A DNA stretch of 5,192 nucleotides from contig CAKRLN010000170.1 in the NCBI GenBank assembly GCA_934359535.1, forward strand, positions 1 to 5,192, written 5' to 3'. Below are positions 1 through 3,996 of the stretch, in pieces. The notes beneath the pieces were generated by a model. That model searched no databases, was not told where the DNA came from, and saw nothing but the letters and a program-made list of their open reading frames with translations. Origin of the DNA: an uncultured Lachnospiraceae bacterium. GTDB taxonomy: Bacteria > Bacillota > Clostridia > Lachnospirales > Lachnospiraceae. Every line of letters starts with the position of its first letter. Position 1 is the stretch's first letter. The position numbers and the translations under genes are program-made.

Positions 1-611
1 GCAGCTGTTCGTACTGCACACTTGAATGTTTCCTGAGCTAGCACCATACAATCAACTTTCTTATTAATTGCGTCAAAGTTTTTCCGCATCGAGTTACAAA
101 TATCCATAAACAGTTTCTCTTTATACATCTTCTCATTTTTATCATAGAGGTACTCGGGGATTCCAATTCTTGAATATTTCCCTCTTTCTATTGCTTTGAC
201 CGAGTATATTGCAGCACGGCAAAGATATATAATGATAAGGCTTGTAAAGAAAACAACAATAACTAGAAAGATTGGAGAATACTCGTCCATATCCATATTT
301 AGTATGTAATCCTTAATCATTGAAATCAATATTGTTACCGCCAGAGAGAATGCGCCAATAAACAAAGACGCTTTATTCTCCACATTGGATCGTCTTTCCT
401 CTTCTCTCTGTGCTGCCAGTAGAGCTATTTCAATAGCTTTATCTAACTGTTGCTCATCACCAAAGGAGCAATCATTAAGTTCTTCATATTCATAGCTAGC
501 ATCTCCATCAAGCATTGGCCAAAAAAAATCTCTAAACTTATGCCATGTTTCTTGCGTTTTCTTACCTTTCTCTACTGGCTCTTCTTTTGCACTCTTTTCT
601 ATTTCACTCAT
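1..611 (-). CDS. Two-helix membrane protein, third gene of the graspetide operon (3' end outside the window)
   Basis: An open frame runs from the ATG at 611-609 to the left edge with no stop, so 203 residues are visible and the C-terminus is missing. The start has a good Shine-Dalgarno (GGAG at 618-621, 6-nt gap) inside the end of the ligase gene, and only one base separates the ligase stop from this ATG, so the two are surely co-transcribed and probably translationally coupled. Visible layout: a charged soluble N-terminus (1-60), a charged helix with the run REEERR (69-74), then NKA at 79-81 leading into a first hydrophobic helix (about 82-98), a short acidic loop (NMDMDE), a second helix (about 113-131), and a basic cytoplasmic part rich in Lys, Tyr and Arg. 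A charged helix followed by NKA and two close helices recalls the 2TM effector-type proteins (SLATT/PycTM-like), from memory only. It could be an immunity, export or effector partner of the peptide. The ORF is certain, the function unknown. Confidence 0.88.
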   Translation of the reverse strand, partial: MSEIEKSAKEEPVEKGKKTQETWHKFRDFFWPMLDGDASYEYEELNDCSFGDEQQLDKAIEIALLAAQREEERRSNVENKASLFIGAFSLAVTILISMIKDYILNMDMDEYSPIFLVIVVFFTSLIIIYLCRAAIYSVKAIERGKYSRIGIPEYLYDKNEKMYKEKLFMDICNSMRKNFDAINKKVDCMVLAQETFKCAVRTA

Positions 612-612
612 C

Positions 613-1587
613 TTATTCTCCATTTTGCAAAAGATCTACTATGGTTGCACTAATTGGGTATCCTAGCCGTGTTTCAATCCACGCCCATTGCCCATTTGGG
701 TTACATTCTAAGAAGACAAAGTTTTTGTTTCTATCTAAAACCATATCTATCGCCGAATAAGTAAGGCCCAATGCTTGTGTTATCTCTATAGCCTTTTCTT
801 GAATATCTGTCGGTAACTGTATTTTTTCGTGCGGCAATGGAATCTTTGACTTGCGCCAATCAATAACGGCATCGGGGTTTCCTTGGGAATCAATTGCCGC
901 AGCAAACACCTCTTCACCAACCACAATACATCGGATATCGTATTCTTTATCTAAATTTTCTTGTAAATAAATTGGAAATGCTGCAACGCGTTCTTGGGCG
1001 TTGATTTGAGTTCCTTTAAACCTTGCTGTAAAAATCACTTCTCTCCCATCGTGAAATCCCATATTTCCAGATCGAACCGGCTTAATTATACAATTGTCCT
1101 CCGTCGATTCTATCATATCTTTCAAAAGATATGCATTATTGGAAATCGCAGAGCTAGGAATTTCAAATCCGATCTGTTGTGCAAGCTGTAGTTGGTAAAT
1201 TTTGTTTTCAGCTTCTCGTATTTTGTAAATATCATTAATCCAAAACGCTTTGCGCAATGTTTTATATATTCCCTCTAGAAGCGTCGCCAATTCACGTTGC
1301 AAATATTGTTTTTCCTGTAAAGTAACACCTGTAATGTACGTCAGTTCTGATATTTTGGGACGTCTGAAATATACGGCCGATACCCTATTCAGGTCTATAG
1401 ATTGTGATTTAACCTTATCGTAAATTATATAATTGCCCTTATCTATTGAAAACCGTATTTCTACAAACTCAGGTATGTCCTCAGTATTAAGCCGATAAAA
1501 CTCGCAATTTGCATGTCGAAGTTCTCTTACAACAAAATCGACAGTAACATCTTCTTTATTAGTAATTAGCAGAATCATCTTCGTCAT
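613..1587 (-). CDS. ATP-grasp ligase, graspetide (microviridin-type) peptide maturase, MvdC/MvdD-like
   Basis: This enzyme is expected to activate Glu/Asp side-chain carboxylates of the precursor as acyl phosphates with ATP and close them onto Thr/Ser hydroxyls (omega-esters) or Lys amines, in the cytoplasm. With the start at 1587 the protein is 324 aa, the usual size for this family. The N-terminal third (to about 100) is the substrate-binding pre-ATP-grasp region and includes YFRRP at 73-77, like the aromatic-R-R-P motif of MvdD-type ligases. The ATP-grasp part shows IIKPVRSG (Lys169, nucleotide contact), LQENLDKEYDIR (208-219), a late Asp281 and the metal-binding block LECNPNGQW with Glu294 and Asn296. 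Start choice: ATG 1587 lies 4 nt after AGAGAG; ATG 1578 (MILLITNKED) is the alternative and looks like the N-terminus typical of the family; TTG 1605 is unlikely. The gene begins within the last codons of the precursor gene in another frame. The family call is firm; the bond type (ester or amide) is inferred from the precursor. Confidence 0.93.
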   Translation of the reverse strand: MTKMILLITNKEDVTVDFVVRELRHANCEFYRLNTEDIPEFVEIRFSIDKGNYIIYDKVKSQSIDLNRVSAVYFRRPKISELTYITGVTLQEKQYLQRELATLLEGIYKTLRKAFWINDIYKIREAENKIYQLQLAQQIGFEIPSSAISNNAYLLKDMIESTEDNCIIKPVRSGNMGFHDGREVIFTARFKGTQINAQERVAAFPIYLQENLDKEYDIRCIVVGEEVFAAAIDSQGNPDAVIDWRKSKIPLPHEKIQLPTDIQEKAIEITQALGLTYSAIDMVLDRNKNFVFLECNPNGQWAWIETRLGYPISATIVDLLQNGE

Positions 1588-1951
1588 CACGCTCTCTATC
1601 TGCAAAAGTCTTACTAAAGAGTTCGCTCAAAGGATCATCCTCACGCTCTCTACTTACCTCTGTTTTTGAAACAAATTCTGGCCAACAGCAAGCAACCTCG
1701 TCGTCTTGTTCTCTTTGAGCATCCGTCTTCGTTAACAATTCGCTAACGTAACCATCGCTATCTTCTCTTTCTCGCTGAATTCTCGTTTCTGTATGAAGTT
1801 CTCTTCCATCACAATTAGACTCTATGAACAAAATTTTCCCCTTTGAAGTCTTTATCACGTTCATATCCAAGCATCTATCATACGTAAATGCGGGAGATAT
1901 GTCATCTCCACTTCGTTTGCAAATATAGTCAAGTAACAAAGGTTTATTCAT
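1559..1951 (-). CDS. Graspetide-type RiPP precursor with four tandem core repeats
   Basis: This 130-aa acidic protein has the build of a multi-core graspetide precursor. Residues 1-50 look like the leader (MNKPLLLDY start, then YDRCLDMNVI and ILFIESN). The rest contains four repeats about 18-21 residues apart: TETRIQREREDSD (54-66), TKTDAQREQDDE (74-85), SKTEVSREREDD (95-106) and SKTFADRERDDEDD (113-126). The shared pattern is two hydroxyl residues two apart, a three-residue spacer, Arg-Glu, then a cluster of acids. That puts ester donors and acceptors at fixed distance, as in plesiocin-like peptides. The spacers also share a SEL(L/F) or PEFV element just before each repeat. Arg is kept in all four, Lys is rare in the core, so ester closure is favoured over amide. 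The start has a very strong ribosome site, and the next gene is the matching ATP-grasp ligase, overlapping its end. The repeated core plus the adjacent ligase make the call strong; the exact graspetide group and ring pattern are not determined. Confidence 0.9.
   Translation of the reverse strand: MNKPLLLDYICKRSGDDISPAFTYDRCLDMNVIKTSKGKILFIESNCDGRELHTETRIQREREDSDGYVSELLTKTDAQREQDDEVACCWPEFVSKTEVSREREDDPLSELFSKTFADRERDDEDDSANY
1574..1792 (-). repeat. Four degenerate core repeats inside the graspetide precursor
   Basis: The repeats lie at 1754-1792, 1697-1732, 1634-1669 and 1574-1615, in order of translation. They are conserved at protein level, (T/S)xTx3RE(R/Q)(E/D)D, with variable residues in the three-residue spacer (RIQ, DAQ, EVS, FAD). 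Arg followed by Glu is fixed in all four; the first hydroxyl position is Thr, Thr, Ser, Ser and the second is always Thr. The DNA has diverged more than the protein, which suggests old duplications kept by selection on the modified residues. Confidence 0.9.
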
Positions 1952-1957
1952 TCCAAT

Positions 1958-1964
1958 CTCCTCC
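1958..1964 (-). promoter_or_regulatory. Strong ribosome binding site of the precursor gene
   Basis: Read on the minus strand, GGAGGAG follows an A-rich run and sits 6 nt before the ATG at 1951. It is the best Shine-Dalgarno in the minus-strand operon and far better than that of the ligase, which fits a need for more precursor than enzyme. It lies just 3 nt after the stop codon of the upstream 72-aa ORF. Confidence 0.9.
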
Positions 1965-1967
1965 TTT

Positions 1968-2186
1968 TTATATTATAGACACCACTACCTCACAAATGCA
2001 ACCGAACTCAGCATTTTTCTCAGTATTACGCCCCATCTCCATAGCAAAAATCAAGCAAGGGGCATAAAACTGCGCCTGCTTAAAGCTCTTATCAGCATTT
2101 GGAGCCAATCTACTACTCATCAATTCCCTCGTCCCCTCTACCATCGTGGCAAGGGAAAGCAAAGTATCCGTTCTATCCGTAAACAT
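1968..2186 (-). CDS. Small protein of unknown function upstream of the graspetide precursor (72 aa)
   Basis: The frame runs from the ATG at 2186 to a TAA at 1970-1968, and an in-frame stop lies four codons upstream of the ATG. The protein begins MFTDRTDTLL and ends CEVVVSII. Its first half reads as an amphipathic helix (about 7-28). It has three cysteines, at 44 and in a CIC pair at 63 and 65, and no signal peptide or clear membrane segment. The stop is only 16 nt before the precursor ATG, so it is probably in the same transcript. No good Shine-Dalgarno precedes the ATG; the nearest, AGGA, is about 21 nt away. Translation may depend on the short ORF that overlaps its start. Residue use is protein-like, but I recognise no family. 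It could be an accessory protein, an extra leader-type gene, or the tail of a frameshifted gene. Confidence 0.5.
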   Translation of the reverse strand: MFTDRTDTLLSLATMVEGTRELMSSRLAPNADKSFKQAQFYAPCLIFAMEMGRNTEKNAEFGCICEVVVSII

Positions 2187-2283
2187 TCCGATGTGTTAAA
2201 ATATTGCTTTTCCTGCCGCGTAAAACAGGCCCTCTAACAACGAGAAATTCTATACCGTCACCGTTAGTCATAGAAGAACTCAT
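2173..2283 (-). CDS. Possible 36-codon ORF overlapping the start of the 72-aa ORF
   Basis: The frame ATG 2283 to TAG 2173 encodes 36 residues beginning MSSSMTNGDG, with a middle IEFLVVRGPVLRGRK and a basic C-terminus. An AGGA lies 9 nt before the ATG, so initiation is plausible. Its end overlaps the ATG of the 72-aa ORF by 14 nt, in a different frame. Either it is a small leader gene coupled to the next one, or the two are halves of one gene of about 110 codons split by a single-base frameshift. No family is recognised, and a chance ORF of this length is possible. Confidence 0.3.
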   Translation of the reverse strand: MSSSMTNGDGIEFLVVRGPVLRGRKSNILTHRNVYG

Positions 2284-2318
2284 ATATTTTAATCCTATAC
2301 TTCACTTCCAAAACTATG

Positions 2319-2348
2319 TTGCATTCTTAGCATTTTGTTGTCTTATAT
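2319..2348 (+). promoter_or_regulatory. Weak candidate promoter for the secreted-protein unit
   Basis: TTGCAT at 2319-2324 and TTATAT at 2343-2348 are 18 nt apart and resemble sigma-A -35 and -10 boxes. A start about 7 nt later would fall at the left arm of the inverted repeat at 2356, giving a leader of about 135 nt before the ATG at 2494. The region is AT-rich, so chance matches are common. Confidence 0.25.
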
Positions 2349-2355
2349 TAGCAAA

Positions 2356-2428
2356 AGGCATAAATCGAATTAACTAAAAGAAGGAGGAAATATTTTAACA
2401 AAGCTCTACATACAGGTGATTTATGCCT
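2356..2428. repeat. 11-bp perfect inverted repeat enclosing an unused Shine-Dalgarno
   Basis: AGGCATAAATC at 2356-2366 is the exact reverse complement of GATTTATGCCT at 2418-2428; the arms are 51 nt apart. In plus-strand RNA this would form a long-loop stem in the leader of the secreted-protein gene. The right arm covers the ATG of a possible leader peptide (2423), and the loop carries AAGGAGGAA at 2381-2389. It could be an RNA switch, a paired protein-binding site, or the end repeats of a tiny mobile or invertible segment. Confidence 0.6.
2381..2389 (+). promoter_or_regulatory. Strong Shine-Dalgarno without a normal start codon
   Basis: AAGGAGGAA is a near-perfect ribosome site, yet no ATG, GTG or TTG follows at usual spacing. 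Only a rare ATT at 2392 would open a frame (20 codons including the stop, ending TAA at 2451). It may be the relic of a lost gene start or a ribosome-loading site in the leader. Confidence 0.35.
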
Positions 2429-2482
2429 CATCACCACTTAATGACTATTAAAATTATTAACCATGTAATAATACTATATTGA
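2423..2482 (+). CDS. Possible His-rich leader peptide (19 aa) before the secreted-protein gene
   Basis: ATG 2423 to TGA 2482 would encode MPHHHLMTIKIINHVIILY. An AGG at 2414-2416 gives a 6-nt spacing to the ATG. The stop codon touches the AAAGGA ribosome site (2482-2487) of the secreted-protein gene, so translation of one would affect the other. Three consecutive His codons recall attenuator leader peptides, but no terminator/antiterminator pair is obvious between it and the gene. It may be a chance ORF. Confidence 0.2.
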   Translation: MPHHHLMTIKIINHVIILY

Positions 2483-2493
2483 AAGGAATTAGC

Positions 2494-3129
2494 ATGAAAA
2501 TTAAGGGAAATCGTTTTGTATCCAGTTTTTTATCTTGCGTTATGATTTTCAGCCTTTGTACGCCCGCTTTTGCCTCTGAAGAATCGCCCCAACAGGATAA
2601 GACAGCCATTTACAGCCAGTTAGAAAAGCAAGGTGCCTTGGATATGTACGATATTCATGAAGCTATCTATACGGCTACAACACCTTCAATTATCCCGTTT
2701 GGTTCTGATGATGAATATACGAACGTGTATGCCCCTGATGGCGGTACACTAGAGTACAACTCCAAAAAAGGCGATAAACCTATGTCTGTTGGAAACACTT
2801 ACCTTGACTTCGACGACTCCTACTACTATATTCTTGGGAAACAAGAAGTTGGCGTTGAATTTGTTTTAGAACAAATTATCGGCCGTATTCCGTTCGTTGG
2901 CACTATCACAAGCGCCGTCTCTACAGCTAAAGTTCTTGTAGATTCAAACGCTTCAGTATCAATTAAAAATGCTGGCGGTTATGCAATGATTTCGGTAACA
3001 GATTCTGTAGCAGGGGTTTCTACTGTCGTACGTGGATGGAGCAACTATCCATATATCTATTTATATGATATCCACGCAACTAACATTAACGTGACTCTCT
3101 CACCAAAAAACAACCCTTTTAATCATTGA
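2494..3129 (+). CDS. Secreted protein of unknown function with signal peptide (211 aa)
   Basis: The start is the ATG at 2494, 6 nt after AAAGGA; a TTG at 2479 in the same frame lies upstream of that ribosome site and is not likely to be used. The N-terminus is a textbook Sec signal peptide: Lys2, Lys4 and Arg7, a hydrophobic core (9-22), and cleavage after AFA at residue 27, leaving about 184 residues. The mature part has no cysteine and is acidic at first, with a Tyr/Asp-rich middle (YLDFDDSYYYILG, 103-115). It then holds a hydrophobic, Gly-containing stretch, IIGRIPFVGTITSAVSTA (128-145), that could insert in a membrane, and a beta-rich C-terminus; YDIH occurs twice (52-55 and 191-194). A membrane protein gene follows after 7 nt. 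The pairing suggests a bacteriocin or toxin with immunity genes, but I recognise no family, so a general surface or secreted role remains possible. Confidence 0.85.
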   Translation: MKIKGNRFVSSFLSCVMIFSLCTPAFASEESPQQDKTAIYSQLEKQGALDMYDIHEAIYTATTPSIIPFGSDDEYTNVYAPDGGTLEYNSKKGDKPMSVGNTYLDFDDSYYYILGKQEVGVEFVLEQIIGRIPFVGTITSAVSTAKVLVDSNASVSIKNAGGYAMISVTDSVAGVSTVVRGWSNYPYIYLYDIHATNINVTLSPKNNPFNH

Positions 3130-3136
3130 TACCATA

Positions 3137-3619
3137 ATGAAGAACCAGCAACTCATATGGAAAAAAGTGATTTTCAGTAGCGGTATAATATTCCAAATAT
3201 TATTTATGCTGGAAATAGTGTTGTTTTCCAATATTATTATAATAGATCCTTCTGTTCATAATATTTCTTATGAGAACTGGATCTTTTATATTCAGCAGTG
3301 GCAAGCTCCCGATTTTTGGTCGCTCCACTCGCAGCTAATTGTCAATTCGATACTGATAATCAACCTAATATTTCGTTTGATCTACGATGTTGAGTTAATT
3401 TACATTTTCCTAAACAGTAAGCATTTCGCGCTTAATCGCAAGGCATTTGTTATAGCGATTATACTTATCTGTTTTCTGAATGTCCTTATTAGTCTCTACA
3501 TTAAATACTACGTAGACTTCTATCGATTATATATGTACTCAATCTATCCTGAAACAATGGCATGTTATATGATTTATTGTGGGAAAAAATCTTATTGTCA
3601 TATAAATGAACACAAGTAA
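3137..3619 (+). CDS. Membrane protein with three or four helices (160 aa), possible immunity protein
   Basis: The ATG at 3137 is 7 nt after the stop of the secreted-protein gene and has no visible Shine-Dalgarno, so it probably depends on ribosomes arriving from upstream. Predicted layout: basic N-terminus (KK at 9-10) inside, first helix about 11-36, an outer loop with three Trp (48, 55, 61), second helix about 67-92, a basic inner loop (K95, R101, K102), third helix about 103-122, and a Tyr-rich amphipathic or fourth segment around 127-147. The tail has two Cys and several Lys and His. Small multi-helix proteins directly after a secreted peptide gene are often immunity proteins, but no family is recognised. 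The gene is very AT-rich compared with its upstream neighbour. Confidence 0.75.
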   Translation: MKNQQLIWKKVIFSSGIIFQILFMLEIVLFSNIIIIDPSVHNISYENWIFYIQQWQAPDFWSLHSQLIVNSILIINLIFRLIYDVELIYIFLNSKHFALNRKAFVIAIILICFLNVLISLYIKYYVDFYRLYMYSIYPETMACYMIYCGKKSYCHINEHK

Positions 3620-3719
3620 GCTACTGCCAAGCATCATAAACATCGCAGTCCTTGCATGTTTGTTAGGATCAGCGCTTCAGTCCCGCCACAAAGTAGATTA
3701 TATAATCAGTACATTCTAA
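3606..3719 (+). CDS. Small one-helix peptide overlapping the membrane protein gene (37 aa)
   Basis: The frame opens at ATG 3606, overlaps the end of the 160-aa gene by 14 nt in another frame, and stops with TAA at 3717-3719, 11 nt before the terminator hairpin. The peptide begins MNTSKLLPSI, has one hydrophobic helix (about 6-23, with an ACLLGSA run) and a polar tail with RHK. No ribosome site is clear, so it would rely on translational coupling. Its position as the last frame before the terminator makes it plausible as a third gene of the unit, but a short chance ORF cannot be excluded. Confidence 0.4.
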   Translation: MNTSKLLPSIINIAVLACLLGSALQSRHKVDYIISTF

Positions 3720-3730
3720 ATGTGTTTGTG

Positions 3731-3771
3731 AAGCCAGGAACGGCTTGTCGCTGTTCCTGGCTTTATCTTTT
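3731..3771 (+). terminator. Rho-independent terminator of the secreted-protein unit
   Basis: AAGCCAGGAAC (3731-3741) pairs perfectly with GTTCCTGGCTT (3753-3763) around an 11-nt loop, followed by TATCTTTTT. The strong GC stem and T-run on the plus strand mark the end of the plus-strand unit. Confidence 0.9.
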
Positions 3772-3956
3772 TCGACACTACCGCTCCAATCCCTCAAATT
3801 CTTGCCATATCTAATCAAATATAATAATGTAGCCCTAATCTTATGATATCATTCTAATAGCAGGATACTCTAATTCCCTCTTTAATTAATACTGTTGTCT
3901 TTCCGATCGTAAGCTCAGCAAAACACCCATAAGCCATAATCTCAAAAACAGGCCTC
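3772..3956. other. AT-rich spacer without a convincing gene, between cargo and conjugation backbone
   Basis: Together with the terminators, the stretch from 3720 to 3996 has no clear gene. The part between the two hairpins is AT-rich, stops are frequent on the plus strand, and only a 27-residue minus-strand frame (3854-3937) is protein-like. The composition changes sharply just to the right of it, so this is the best candidate for the cargo boundary. I see no attachment site or transposon end. Confidence 0.5.
3854..3937 (-). pseudogene. Possible remnant of a small transposon-associated ORF (27 aa)
   Basis: ATG 3937 to TAG 3854 encodes 27 residues starting MAYGCFAELTIGKTTV. A Tyr-Gly-x-Phe start followed by IGKTT resembles, from memory, the N-terminus of small conserved proteins found in clostridial conjugative transposons, which are longer. 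If so, this copy is cut short. It lies 60 nt downstream of the hydrolase gene on the same strand, beyond the hairpin, and has no good ribosome site. Confidence 0.25.
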
Positions 3957-3988
3957 AAGGCCCTACCCATAGCTGGGTAGGGCCTTTT
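3957..3988. terminator. Perfect 12-bp hairpin, probably a bidirectional terminator
   Basis: AAGGCCCTACCC (3957-3968) pairs with GGGTAGGGCCTT (3975-3986) around a 6-nt loop. On the plus strand TTTTCTGTT follows; on the minus strand a T-run (GTTTTTG) comes about 8 nt after the stem. It begins about 11 nt after the stop of the hydrolase gene, so it would end that transcript and also stop read-through from the left. Confidence 0.85.
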
Positions 3989-3996
3989 CTGTTCAA

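Noticed and set aside
450..1191. Plus-strand frames across the membrane protein and ligase genes
   Set aside because: They lie opposite well-supported minus-strand genes, are short and have no family-like features.
1574..1792. CRISPR-like or tandem DNA repeat
   Set aside because: The repeats are similar only at protein level, with uneven spacing, inside an open reading frame next to its ligase.
2194..2400. 12-bp inverted match AATATTTTAACA at 2389-2400 (plus) and 2194-2205 (minus)
   Set aside because: It is a low-complexity AT-rich word, does not extend, and has no matching flanks, so chance is likely.
2187..2480. Minus-strand sigma-A promoter for the graspetide operon
   Set aside because: Several TATA-like boxes exist but none has a fair -35 box at 16-18 nt, so no position can be supported.
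2494..2580. Lipoprotein signal at Cys15 of the secreted protein
   Set aside because: The residues before it (FLS) do not make a proper lipobox and the hydrophobic core continues after the cysteine; AFA at residue 27 is a good ordinary cleavage site.
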